A DNA stretch of 64,000 nt, taken from the NCBI RefSeq assembly GCF_900107505.1, contig NZ_FNQH01000002.1, positions 124,001-188,000 of the forward strand, written 5' to 3'. This DNA comes from Trichococcus collinsii. GTDB taxonomy: Bacteria > Bacillota > Bacilli > Lactobacillales > Aerococcaceae. The notes beneath the pieces are model-generated. The model searched no databases, was not told where the DNA came from, and worked only from the letters and a program-made list of their open reading frames with translations. The position numbers and the translations under genes are program-made. Positions 55,819 through 64,000 of the stretch are shown here, piece by piece (within the stretch, counting starts at the first letter, position 1; each line of letters opens with the position of its first letter).

Positions 55819-56889
55819 TCATTTCCTGAACATTTTAATTTCAAGAAATAAATCATTATACGTCCCCAGAGTTTTGGCTCCCAAGTTTTCGTATACTTCG
55901 AGTTTGTCCATGATTTCGTCGGACGGGTAGAATTGTTCATCGCTGGTAATATCGGGATCCATCAGCTCGATGGCGGTTTTGTTCGGTGTGGCGTAGCCGA
56001 CGTATTCCGCATTGATGGCCGCATTCTCAGGTTCCAGCATGAAATTGATGAAAGCATAAGCCCCTTCGATATTCCTGGCGGTCTTCGGGATGACGATATT
56101 GTCGAACCAAAGATTAGAGCCCTCCTCAGGGATCACATAATGAAGATTTTCGTTTTCCCAGAGCATCTCGCTGGCTTCACCTGAGAAAGTCACGGCGATG
56201 GCCGCTTCTTCCTGGATCATGTACATCTTTATTTCATCGGCAACAATCGCTTTGACATTCGGCGTGATGTCCTTCAGTTTCTCCGCGATCTCATTTAAGA
56301 TCATCGGGTCCGTTTCGTTTAGCGAGTAACCCTCACTTTGGAGGCCCAACCCCATCACTTCACGCGCCCCGTCGATCAGAAGCAGACTGTTCGCATAGCG
56401 CGGATCCCACAAATCGGACCAGGAAGTAATCTCTTCCGTCACCATTTTGTCGTTATAGATGATGCCCAAAGTTCCCCAGAAATAAGGGATAGAGTATTTA
56501 TTGCCTTCGTCGAACGGCAAATCCAGGAAGCGCGGATCGATATTCTCCAGACCTTCAATCTTCGAATGGTCCAGTTCGATCAGTAAGCCTTCTTCAGCCA
56601 TTTTGTCTATCATGTACTCCGAAGGGATGCTCAGATCATAGGCCGTCCCGCCCTGTTTTACTTTAGTGTACATCGCCTCGTTCGAATCAAACGTTTCATA
56701 AGAAACTTTATATCCGGACTCCTCTTCGAATTTTGTGATCAACTCCGGTTCTATATAGTCGCCCCAGTTGTAGATCGTCAGCGTATTCCTGTCCGAAAAA
56801 CCTTGCGCTCTGTTCAATGCGTTTATCCCGAAAGCGATAGCCGCACAAGCAAGTAGCACGGCAACTGCCATTCCCATTAATTTTTTCAT
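55819..56889 (-). CDS. potD: Spermidine/putrescine-binding protein
   Basis: 356 residues, type-1 polyamine-binding protein. A short hydrophobic N-terminus with LLAC (residues 12-15) could be a lipobox, or the segment could serve as an uncleaved anchor. LTIYNWGDYIEPELITKFEE, YDLSIPSEYMIDKMAEEG and YSIPYFWGTLGIIYND line the polyamine cleft in PotD/PotF. Last gene of potABCD; its ATG overlaps the potC stop by four bases. Confidence 0.95.
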   Translation of the reverse strand: MKKLMGMAVAVLLACAAIAFGINALNRAQGFSDRNTLTIYNWGDYIEPELITKFEEESGYKVSYETFDSNEAMYTKVKQGGTAYDLSIPSEYMIDKMAEEGLLIELDHSKIEGLENIDPRFLDLPFDEGNKYSIPYFWGTLGIIYNDKMVTEEITSWSDLWDPRYANSLLLIDGAREVMGLGLQSEGYSLNETDPMILNEIAEKLKDITPNVKAIVADEIKMYMIQEEAAIAVTFSGEASEMLWENENLHYVIPEEGSNLWFDNIVIPKTARNIEGAYAFINFMLEPENAAINAEYVGYATPNKTAIELMDPDITSDEQFYPSDEIMDKLEVYENLGAKTLGTYNDLFLEIKMFRK

Positions 56890-57737
56890 CCGTTCTTCAC
56901 CGCCCTATCCGAACCCGCGCGTTTTCCGATCGCCTTCATTTGCTGCGCACGTTTATTGTGCCCGTATTGTTGAATGAAATAGTAGCCCAAGACCAAAAGC
57001 AGCGTGAACAGGAACATCAGCGCACTGAGCGCATTGATTTCCAGGCTGACACCACGGCGGGCCCGCGAATAAATTTCCACCGCCAAAGTGGTGAAGCCAT
57101 TCCCCGTCACGAAAAAGGTCACCGCAAAATCATCCAAGGAATAGGTAAAGGCCATGAAGAAACCGCTCAGGATTCCCGGAGTGATGCTCGGAATCAGGAT
57201 TCTGCTGAACACTTGACCACTGTTGGCACCCAAGTCTTGGGCCGCACTGATCATCGAATCGTTCATTTCATAAAGCTTCGGCAGCACCATCAACACCACG
57301 ATTGGAATTGAAAAAGCGATGTGCGAAAGCAGCACCGAGGAGAAGCCCAACGAAAAGCCCAGCATCGTGAAAAGGATCAAAAGGCTTGCCCCGATGATGA
57401 CGTCAGGGGAAACCATCAGTACGTTGTTCAGACTCAAGAGTGTATTCTTGGTTCTGCGTTTTTTTGTGTAATAAATATAGATTGCGCCCATTGTGCCGAT
57501 TGTAGTTGCGATGAGGGCAGAAAGCAAAGCCACCAAAAATGTGTTCATTACGATTCCAATCAAGCGCGTGTCTTCAAAAACGGCTTGGTAATGCTCCCAC
57601 GTGAAGCCAGTAAAGGCATTCATGGTCCCGCCGGCATTGAACGAATACAAAATCAGATAAAAGATCGGCAGGTACATAAAGGCGAAAACAAGCGCAAGGA
57701 ACGCATTGTTCCATTTTGTATTGGTTGTTGCCTTCAT
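56886..57737 (-). CDS. potC: Spermidine/putrescine ABC permease PotC
   Basis: 283 residues, six membrane segments. FLALVFAFMYLPIFYLILYSF at the N-terminus and the EAA loop AAQDLGANSGQVFSRILIPS near residue 170. Overlaps potB by four bases. Confidence 0.95.
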   Translation of the reverse strand: MKATTNTKWNNAFLALVFAFMYLPIFYLILYSFNAGGTMNAFTGFTWEHYQAVFEDTRLIGIVMNTFLVALLSALIATTIGTMGAIYIYYTKKRRTKNTLLSLNNVLMVSPDVIIGASLLILFTMLGFSLGFSSVLLSHIAFSIPIVVLMVLPKLYEMNDSMISAAQDLGANSGQVFSRILIPSITPGILSGFFMAFTYSLDDFAVTFFVTGNGFTTLAVEIYSRARRGVSLEINALSALMFLFTLLLVLGYYFIQQYGHNKRAQQMKAIGKRAGSDRAVKNG

Positions 57738-58549
57738 TTGATTCCCCTGCCTTTCTTTTTTTTGTCACTGGTCAGGGACATGATGGCAATCATACTGATA
57801 ATCAGGATTACGCCGATTGTGGAGCCCATCCCCCAGTTCTGGGTGACGAGAAAATGCTGTTCCACAGCTGTGCCCAAAGTGATGACCCGGTTTCCGCCGA
57901 TTAGACGCGTCAGCATGAAAAGCGACAACGACGGGATGAAGACTGCCTGAAAGCCGCTGCGTACGCCGCTCAGCGTCAAAGGAAAAATTACCCGCGTCAA
58001 AGTCTGCATCCTAGTCGCACCCAAGTCTTCGCTGGCTACAATAAGGGACGGCTTCAGTTCTTCGATCGAATTAAAGATCGGCAAGATCATGAAAGGCAGC
58101 TCGATGTAAGCCGCTACGAAAATGAAACTGAAGTCCGTGAAAAGGATCTGTTGGGGACTTATGCCCATGAAGCCAAGGAATTGATTTACCGTTCCGCTCT
58201 GACTGAACAAACCGATGAAAGCATAAGCTTTCAGCAAAAGATTGATCCATGTCGGCAGAATGATCAAGGACAGCCAAAGTTGCTTGTGTTTCGTCCGACT
58301 CAGGAACAGTGCCGTCGGATAACTGATCAGGAACGTTACGAGGGTGATGATGAACGCATAAAGGAACGAATTCAACGTCATCCGCAGATAATTGCCGGAA
58401 GTGAAATAAGTAGCGTAGTTGGCAAAAGTGAAGGCCCCAGTGATGTCAAAGAACGATTGGTACAGAATCAATAGCATCGGCGAAATGACAAACAGCCCCA
58501 GCCAAAGCACGTAAGGAACCGAATAGAATGCTCTAGAATTTTTCGTCAT
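57734..58549 (-). CDS. potB: Spermidine/putrescine ABC permease PotB
   Basis: 271 residues, six membrane segments. VPYVLWLGLFVISPMLLILYQS at the start, TWINLLLKAYAFIGL near 100, and the EAA loop ASEDLGATRMQTLTRVIFP near 170. GAGGGGAAG precedes the ATG. It follows potA by 11 bases. Confidence 0.95.
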   Translation of the reverse strand: MTKNSRAFYSVPYVLWLGLFVISPMLLILYQSFFDITGAFTFANYATYFTSGNYLRMTLNSFLYAFIITLVTFLISYPTALFLSRTKHKQLWLSLIILPTWINLLLKAYAFIGLFSQSGTVNQFLGFMGISPQQILFTDFSFIFVAAYIELPFMILPIFNSIEELKPSLIVASEDLGATRMQTLTRVIFPLTLSGVRSGFQAVFIPSLSLFMLTRLIGGNRVITLGTAVEQHFLVTQNWGMGSTIGVILIISMIAIMSLTSDKKKKGRGIK

Positions 58550-58560
58550 ATCTCTTCCCC

Positions 58561-59649
58561 CTACTCTTCATAGCTTTCGAGACGGGCATCGAACTCTTCT
58601 TCGGATTCGCCCAGACGCATGACATGGATATCCTGCGGACCGAAATGGAGCCCGACATCCTTACCGATTTCCGCGCGCTTGGTGGAATGGATCATCCACT
58701 CGTTGCCATCCTTGTCGTAGCCGATGATCTCGTAGTGGACGCCGCGGAACAGCTGCGTATCGATATTCACGACCAATTTTCCATTTTCGACAGTCGTCAG
58801 TTCCAGATCTTCCGGTCGGATGACGATTTCGATTTTTTCACCCGGCGTGATCCCGGCATCGGAACATTCAAACTCCTTGCCTACGAAGCTGACTTTATAG
58901 TCCTCAACCATCGTCCCCGGAACGATATTGCTTTCGCCAATAAAATCCGCGACGAAACGGTCGATCGGCTCATCATAAATATCCACAGGAGTGCCGCTCT
59001 GGACAATCGCACCTTTGTTCATGACGAAAATCCAATCGCTCATGGCCAACGCCTCTTCCTGATCGTGCGTAACAAAAATAAAGGTGATACCAAGGCGTTG
59101 CTGCAACTCCCTCAGCTCGTATTGCATGTCCGTGCGCAGCTTCAAGTCCAAAGCAGACAACGGCTCGTCCAACAGCAGCACATCCGGTTCGTTTACGATT
59201 GCCCGCGCGATTGCGACACGCTGTTGCTGCCCGCCTGACATTTCGCTGATTTCACGGTTTTCATAGCCCTCAAGTTGAACCATTTTCAGGGCTTCCTCCA
59301 CTTTCAGCTTGACCTGATCCTTAGGCATTTTCTTGATAGTCAGCCCGAATGCGATATTATCGAAAACATTCATGTGGGGGAACAACGCGTAGTCTTGAAA
59401 AACGGTATTGACCTTGCGTCGGTTCGCCGGTATATCATTCACGGTTTCGCCATTGATTTTGATGATGCCTTCCGTTGCGTCCGCGAACCCCGCGATCAAA
59501 CGCAGAATCGTCGTTTTTCCGCATCCGGATGGTCCCAAAAGGGTATAGAATTTGCCTTTTTCAAGCTCAAAGTTAATATCGTGCAACACAGTTTCATCAT
59601 CGTATACTTTTTTTACATTCTCCAAAGTAATGATCGGTTTGTCAGTCAT
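58561..59649 (-). CDS. potA: Spermidine/putrescine ABC ATPase PotA
   Basis: 362 residues. Walker [18 protein letters not shown], signature [15 protein letters not shown], Walker [16 protein letters not shown], switch His in [14 protein letters not shown], then the TOBE-type regulatory domain (about 240-340) that binds polyamine in feedback control. First gene of potABCD, which serves import, while the speA-speB genes 26 kb away serve synthesis. Confidence 0.96.
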   Translation of the reverse strand: MTDKPIITLENVKKVYDDETVLHDINFELEKGKFYTLLGPSGCGKTTILRLIAGFADATEGIIKINGETVNDIPANRRKVNTVFQDYALFPHMNVFDNIAFGLTIKKMPKDQVKLKVEEALKMVQLEGYENREISEMSGGQQQRVAIARAIVNEPDVLLLDEPLSALDLKLRTDMQYELRELQQRLGITFIFVTHDQEEALAMSDWIFVMNKGAIVQSGTPVDIYDEPIDRFVADFIGESNIVPGTMVEDYKVSFVGKEFECSDAGITPGEKIEIVIRPEDLELTTVENGKLVVNIDTQLFRGVHYEIIGYDKDGNEWMIHSTKRAEIGKDVGLHFGPQDIHVMRLGESEEEFDARLESYEE

Positions 59650-59799
59650 TTTCTCCCGCCTTTATCGTTTATTTATGGGCGCTGAACGTTGACACCGATT
59701 GCGGATAGACAATCGGATATTCACTCATCACTATCATGTTAGCACAAAACACTATTATTATATAAGAAGTCGCACCTTTTCCAAAAAAATCCCGAACAA

Positions 59800-59833
59800 A
59801 AAACGCCAGAAATGATCATTCCGGCGTTTGGAA
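59800..59833 (-). terminator. Terminator of the double ECF ATPase gene
   Basis: Minus-strand arms AAACGCCGGAATGA and TCATTTCTGGCGTTT, followed by TTTGTTC. Confidence 0.82.
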
Positions 59834-59848
59834 CTTATATGGATTTCA

Positions 59849-61552
59849 TCAGAAGAGACGGGCGGCCCGATCATAGTAGACGAATTTTTCTGTAAAGGAA
59901 TACGGATCGGTCATTCCGATTTGATTAGCGAAGGTGAACAAGGTGGTCTCTTTCAATGAGGCGAGCTGGATCAGCCTCGGATTGATGAGGACAAAAGCGG
60001 AACTCGTATCAGCCACGATTTTCCCTTTGGCCATGACCACTGCTCTGCGGGTATATTCCAGCATCAGGTGCATGTCATGTGTTACGATCACGACGGTCAC
60101 ACCGTTCTGATGGATCCGCTGGAGGAAATGCATGATGTCTTTGTAATGACTAAAGTCTTGCCCGGCAGCAGGCTCATCCAAGATGATCAACTCCGGATCC
60201 AGCGCCAAAACGGCTGCAATCGACACCCGTTTCAGTTGGCCGAAACTCAGCATAGATAACGGCAAGTCTTTGATGTATTGCAGTCCGCAGACTTTCGCAA
60301 CTTCATCGACTTTCCTTTGGATCTCTTCTTTTGGCATGTTGCGCTGTTTCAGTTTCAAAGCAATCTCTTCATACACGGTTTCCTGTGAGAGGCTGTCTTT
60401 CGGATTCTGCGGGACGTAGCCGACATAGTTTTCCGCTTCATCCGCATCAATGTTGCTGACCTCGTTGCCTTTCCAATAGATGTGGCCACTCTGCGGTTTC
60501 TCTTCACCGGTCATCAAACGGGAAAGCGTTGATTTGCCGGCGCCGTTTGCTCCGACAAGGCTAATCATTTCACCTTTGTAGATGCGGAGAAAGGCACCGT
60601 CGACGATGTCTTTGTCATTCCAAGGGTATTTGAACGATAAGCCATCCAGCTCCAGAAGCACTTCATCATAATCGGGGTACCTAAATTGCGGGAGATAATT
60701 CAGCCAACTCTCCATCTGTTCCTTTAATTGCGGGCCGTTCACTTTCTTTACGTTCGCCAATTCCCGGACATTATCCAGATCGACTCCAGCATAGCGCATA
60801 GCCGTGATGTATAGTGGTTCCCGGATGCCGATATCGCTCAAGATTTCGGTGCGGAGGATTTCCTCCGGCGTAGCATCTGCAATGATTCGCCCACCGGAAA
60901 ACAACAGGATACGATCGATCGTTTGCGCCAAGACATCTTCCAACCTATGTTCAATGATAAGTACGGTCGTGTCGCTGACGCGATGCAGATCATCAATGAA
61001 TTTCATTGCCAAATCTCCGGAACTAGGGTCCAGATTGGCCAATGGTTCATCGAATAAAATCAAAGGTTTGCCATCCAAGGAAATGCCGGCCATCGTGATA
61101 TCCCCCAACTGCTGTTCCGACAATTTCATGAAACTGCGCTTGAGATAAGGGCGTTTCTTCAAAAAATCATGCCAATTATCCATTTTTTTCACATCATCCG
61201 CTGTACGAAAGGGGACGTGTTGCTTCGCTCCAAATTTCCCCATCTGTTCCGCGTGGGGAATCAGACTATTTTTGACCAGTTTCATTTCATTCGGAAGAAA
61301 ATCTTCAAAGGGGGCAAGGGTTTGGTCGACCTGATGGTGAAAGAGGATGTTTCCACTCGCATCGCCGTTCTCTTCACTCGGCAATACGCCTGTAAGGCAG
61401 CGGGCAAAGGTAGTTTTCCCGGAGCCGCTAGGACCGAGCACAAGTATTTTTTCTCCTTCGTAGATGGTGACATTCAGTTCTTCTAATGTCGGTTCCTTTT
61501 GATCTGAATAAGTGAAACTAAAGTTCTGAAAAGATATCAGTGGTCTTCGCAT
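59849..61552 (-). CDS. Double ATPase of an ECF-type transporter (DUF3744 type), degenerate first half
   Basis: 567 residues with two ABC ATPase halves, YkoD/HMP-thiamine style. First half: Walker A GPSGSGKTTFARC, Walker B LILFDEPLANLDP. But a ~50-residue stretch replaces the Q-loop and the signature reads KLSEQQLGDITMAG instead of LSGGQ. A central DUF3744-like linker (IREPLYITAMRYAG) follows. The second half is intact: Walker A GANGAGKSTLSRL, Q-loop VGYVPQNPKDS, signature LSFGQLKRVSIAAVL, Walker B LIILDEPAAGQD, switch His VTHDMH. No substrate-binding or T component is adjacent. The ORF is unbroken, so the first half is likely a real variant. Confidence 0.85.
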   Translation of the reverse strand: MRRPLISFQNFSFTYSDQKEPTLEELNVTIYEGEKILVLGPSGSGKTTFARCLTGVLPSEENGDASGNILFHHQVDQTLAPFEDFLPNEMKLVKNSLIPHAEQMGKFGAKQHVPFRTADDVKKMDNWHDFLKKRPYLKRSFMKLSEQQLGDITMAGISLDGKPLILFDEPLANLDPSSGDLAMKFIDDLHRVSDTTVLIIEHRLEDVLAQTIDRILLFSGGRIIADATPEEILRTEILSDIGIREPLYITAMRYAGVDLDNVRELANVKKVNGPQLKEQMESWLNYLPQFRYPDYDEVLLELDGLSFKYPWNDKDIVDGAFLRIYKGEMISLVGANGAGKSTLSRLMTGEEKPQSGHIYWKGNEVSNIDADEAENYVGYVPQNPKDSLSQETVYEEIALKLKQRNMPKEEIQRKVDEVAKVCGLQYIKDLPLSMLSFGQLKRVSIAAVLALDPELIILDEPAAGQDFSHYKDIMHFLQRIHQNGVTVVIVTHDMHLMLEYTRRAVVMAKGKIVADTSSAFVLINPRLIQLASLKETTLFTFANQIGMTDPYSFTEKFVYYDRAARLF

Positions 61553-61640
61553 GGGCTATCCTCCTTCATTATATTCAATAAATAATAAATAGGTGCTATT
61601 CAAAAAAGAGCTGAATGTTCACACCCAGCCTTCTTTTCAC

Positions 61641-62555
61641 CTATACGCTTCCCACTGTATCTTCCCCGATGATCCGGACTTCTGTTTCCAATGGTACGCC
61701 ATAACGCTCCATTATGACTGTTTTAATGTGTGCAATCAGTTCAATGTAATCGGTCGCTGTAGCTTTGTTGATGTTCACGATGAAACCTGCATGCTTCATC
61801 GATACCTGTGCCCCGCCCCAAATCAAACCTTGCAGGCCAGCTTCCTGAATCAATTTACCCGTGAAATACCCGGGCGGTCGTTTAAAGACGCTACCGCATG
61901 AAGGATATTCCAACGGCTGCTTCGATTCGCGCAAAGCAGTCAATTCGTCCATTCGCATTTTGATTGCTTCTTGCTTGCCTTTTTCCAGATGAAAAACGAC
62001 TTCCAGAACGATTTCATTCGTTTCCTGCAGCTTGCTGTGGCGATAGGAAAACTCGAGTTCATTTTTTTCATATGTTTTGATTTTGCCTTCGCGTGTGATT
62101 ACCACTGCGGATTCGATGACTTCTTCGACTTCACCGTCATATGCTCCGGCATTCATGTAGACCGCTCCGCCGACGCTGCCAGGAATGCCGCATGCGAATT
62201 CCAAGCCGCTCAACCGCTCAGCCAAGGCCATCCGTGAAGCGTCAATCAGACGTGCGCCACTCTGGACGATCAATCGTTGGCGTTTCACTTCCATGTGGTC
62301 CATTTCTGTCAGTATCATCACGATGCCACGGATTCCGCCATCCTTGATGATGACATTGCTGGAATTACCCAAAACGGTCAAAGGCACCTGTTTTTCATTT
62401 ACCCATGCAACAATTGCCGCAATTTCACCTTTGGTTTTCGGAAAGACCAGCACATCTGCCGGGCCACCCGTTTTTGTGTATGTATAATATGATAAATTTT
62501 CATTCTCTTTAACGATCGTTTCAGGAAACTGTTGTTTTATTTCCGTCCCCAACAT
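61641..62555 (-). CDS. murB: UDP-N-acetylenolpyruvoylglucosamine reductase
   Basis: About 304 residues, cytoplasmic, second step of peptidoglycan precursor synthesis, FAD-dependent. GNSSNVIIKDGGIRGIVMI near residue 60, GIPGSVGGAVYMNAGAYDGE near 120 and the proton donor in CGSVFKRPPGYFTGKLIQEA near 225. A GTG at 62564 is also possible; I prefer the ATG at 62555 with GGGTG six bases upstream. Both give a full-length enzyme. Confidence 0.96.
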   Translation of the reverse strand: MLGTEIKQQFPETIVKENENLSYYTYTKTGGPADVLVFPKTKGEIAAIVAWVNEKQVPLTVLGNSSNVIIKDGGIRGIVMILTEMDHMEVKRQRLIVQSGARLIDASRMALAERLSGLEFACGIPGSVGGAVYMNAGAYDGEVEEVIESAVVITREGKIKTYEKNELEFSYRHSKLQETNEIVLEVVFHLEKGKQEAIKMRMDELTALRESKQPLEYPSCGSVFKRPPGYFTGKLIQEAGLQGLIWGGAQVSMKHAGFIVNINKATATDYIELIAHIKTVIMERYGVPLETEVRIIGEDTVGSV

Positions 62556-62878
62556 GCATTTCACCCACTAATTTTATTTATGTAGTCCATTCTAACATCA
62601 CTTGATGCGGATTTGTATCAAATAAGTAAGCGGCAGCAGTTAATTATATTAATTTAATCATTTGTTAATCATATTTTAATAAAAAACGACACCGCACCTG
62701 TTCATGCTATTTTAACACAAGTTTATGAAAAAATTTACAATTTAATGAATTTGAAATACCTTTGTTAGATAGAAGGAAACCATTTTCGTTTTTGGGCGCG
62801 AATTCAGTCTTCTTCCTTGCGATCCGAAAGCATAGATATGGTAAAATATTACAGATAACAGAAAAAGGAGGCTGCTCC

Positions 62879-63127
62879 ATGCAACCGAAACAAACCAGAA
62901 ACGGAATCACATTCACATTATTGTCCATTCTTTATCCTCTTTACCTCTTCACTACCAAGGACCCCGGCTCTGTATCCACTACCTCGTTGGTATTGGCGCT
63001 GTTTTTGCCGATCGTCGGAACGATTTTTGCGCTCAACATTCCAGAGCCGAAAATGAAGTGGACACTGGCCGCCATCAATCTGCTCATCTTCATACTGTTC
63101 CTTTACTATATGATCGCGTTGCGCTAA
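62879..63127 (+). CDS. Small membrane protein of unknown function
   Basis: 82 residues with three membrane segments: FTLLSILYPLYLFTT, VLALFLPIVGTIFALNI and LAAINLLIFILFLYYMIAL. No family recognised. The ATG at 62879 has AAAAGGAGG seven bases upstream, so I reject the longer frame from 62762. It lies 16 bases before exoA and may be co-transcribed with it. Confidence 0.75.
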   Translation: MQPKQTRNGITFTLLSILYPLYLFTTKDPGSVSTTSLVLALFLPIVGTIFALNIPEPKMKWTLAAINLLIFILFLYYMIALR

Positions 63128-63143
63128 GGCAGGTGAACATAAA

Positions 63144-63905
63144 ATGGATCTAAAATTTGTCTCATGGAACGTCAATGGCTTGCGGGCCATAGTAAACAAG
63201 AATTTTGCGGATATCTTTTCGGACTTCGATGCCGATTTCTTCTGCCTGCAGGAAACGAAATTGCAGGAAGGCCAGATTGATCTTGCGTTCCCCGGGTATG
63301 AGTCCTATTGGAATTATGCGGATCGCAAAGGCTATTCCGGAACGGCCATCTTCACAAAGCACACACCGCTTTCTGTCAAGTTGGGCATAGGCGACGCCGA
63401 ATACGATTCGGAAGGCCGTGTCATAACCTTGGAGTATGCTGACTTTTACCTAGTCACGGTTTACACCCCCAACTCACAGGAACAACTGAAGCGATTGGAT
63501 TACCGGATGGATTGGGAGACAGCCTTTCTGGCTTTTCTAAAAGGCCTTGAAACAGAAAAACCGGTCGTCGTCTGCGGCGATCTGAACGTTGCCCACGAAA
63601 ACATCGATCTGAAGAATTGGAAAACAAACCGCAAGAATGCGGGATTTTCGGACGAAGAACGCGCCAAGTTCAGCGACGTTGTCGCCAACGGATTCATCGA
63701 TACTTTCCGCCACTTCCATCCGGATGCGGAAGGAAGATATTCTTGGTGGAGCTATCGCTTCAACGCGCGCAAAAACAATGCCGGGTGGAGGATCGACTAC
63801 TTCCTGGTGTCGGAAGCTTTGAAAGATGCTTTGGTCGACGCGGATATCCATGAAAATATCTTCGGCAGCGATCATTGCCCCGTATCGCTGAAGCTATCAC
63901 TTTAA
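63144..63905 (+). CDS. exoA: Exodeoxyribonuclease III / AP endonuclease
   Basis: 253 residues. Base-excision repair enzyme that cuts at abasic sites. WNVNGLRAIVNKNF, the metal-binding Glu in FCLQETKLQEGQ (near 37), VVCGDLNVAHENIDL with Asp/Asn near 152, and GSDHCPVSLKL with the catalytic Asp-His at the end are complete. Short, Bacillus ExoA-like form. Confidence 0.97.
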   Translation: MDLKFVSWNVNGLRAIVNKNFADIFSDFDADFFCLQETKLQEGQIDLAFPGYESYWNYADRKGYSGTAIFTKHTPLSVKLGIGDAEYDSEGRVITLEYADFYLVTVYTPNSQEQLKRLDYRMDWETAFLAFLKGLETEKPVVVCGDLNVAHENIDLKNWKTNRKNAGFSDEERAKFSDVVANGFIDTFRHFHPDAEGRYSWWSYRFNARKNNAGWRIDYFLVSEALKDALVDADIHENIFGSDHCPVSLKLSL

Positions 63906-63949
63906 TAGGCGGAATAATTGAATCATCAATCAGTCAGGAGGAATGGCAT

Positions 63950-64000
63950 ATGGATTTTCAAAATCGTGTGGTTGTGGTGACCGGCGGAGCGAACGGCATT
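63950..64000 (+). CDS. Short-chain dehydrogenase/reductase, N-terminal fragment
   Basis: Only the first 17 codons (MDFQNRVVVVTGGANGI) are in the window. VVVTGGANGI is the start of the cofactor-binding TGxxxGxG motif of classical SDR enzymes. CAGGAGGAA lies at the right distance from the ATG. The substrate cannot be told. Confidence 0.85.
   Translation, partial: MDFQNRVVVVTGGANGI

Noticed and set aside
55819-59649. potABCD as a possible gene group under the same leader RNA as speA-speB
   Set aside because: I found no copy of the S-box-like helix or terminator switch upstream of potA (59650-59840).
62762-62878. Longer N-terminus for the small membrane protein upstream of exoA
   Set aside because: The extension has no ribosome-binding site, whereas the ATG at 62879 has an excellent one.

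Overview
The window is ordinary chromosome of a low-to-medium GC Gram-positive bacterium. A mevalonate-pathway isoprenoid operon (mvk-mvaD-pmk-fni), a metal ABC importer of the streptococcal PsaA/MntC type, a two-gene PotB/PotC permease system, strong Shine-Dalgarno sites with many TTG and GTG starts, and short intergenic hairpins all point to Lactobacillales. My best guess is Carnobacteriaceae, perhaps Trichococcus, but this is inference from gene content and not from a database match. I see no rRNA, tRNA, CRISPR array, phage or intact insertion sequence.

Layout. 1-3.4 kb: end of a purine permease, then a P2A cation ATPase behind a yybP-ykoY (Mn2+) riboswitch. 3.4-9.4 kb: NERD protein, glutathione reductase, papain-like protein, split chromate transporter, DedA protein, HesB-like protein. 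9.4-17.8 kb: glycine cleavage operon gcvT-H-PA-PB, and pyruvate carboxylase facing away from it. 17.8-23.4 kb: small enzymes (thioesterase, Nudix, YjbQ, VOC), a tocopherol-cyclase-like protein and a large membrane protein of unknown role. 23.4-29.5 kb: glutamate synthase gltBD. 29.8-32.5 kb: arginine-type decarboxylase plus agmatinase behind a structured, terminator-ending leader RNA that resembles a SAM-I riboswitch. 33-39.6 kb: proline symporter, PadR/DUF2812 pair, lipase-like hydrolase, Mn/Zn ABC importer with a DtxR-type operator. 39.6-46.8 kb: guaA, coaA and the mevalonate operon. 47-54.4 kb: orphan TrpX-like binding protein behind a leader peptide with a Trp codon, AzlCD, MgtC-like protein, pdp-rpiA, serine dehydratase. 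54.6-64 kb: RidA, cyclophilin-like protein, potABCD, an orphan double ECF ATPase, murB, exoA and the first codons of an SDR oxidoreductase.

Themes. Manganese is handled from both sides: the riboswitch-controlled ATPase probably exports it and the operator-controlled ABC system imports it. Polyamines are also handled twice: the decarboxylase and agmatinase make putrescine and potABCD imports polyamines. Glycine and serine breakdown (gcv, sda) feeds C1 units and pyruvate, and pyc returns pyruvate to oxaloacetate.

Most interesting. (1) The leader RNA at 32303-32506 has a consensus promoter, a closing helix, a kink-turn-like arm, a SAM-I-like pocket with one extra base on each side, and a terminator/antiterminator switch. 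(2) The attenuator at 48119-48379 has a 20-codon leader peptide. (3) dedA appears to start at an AUC codon. (4) Three families of intergenic palindromic repeats have varied but matched arms.
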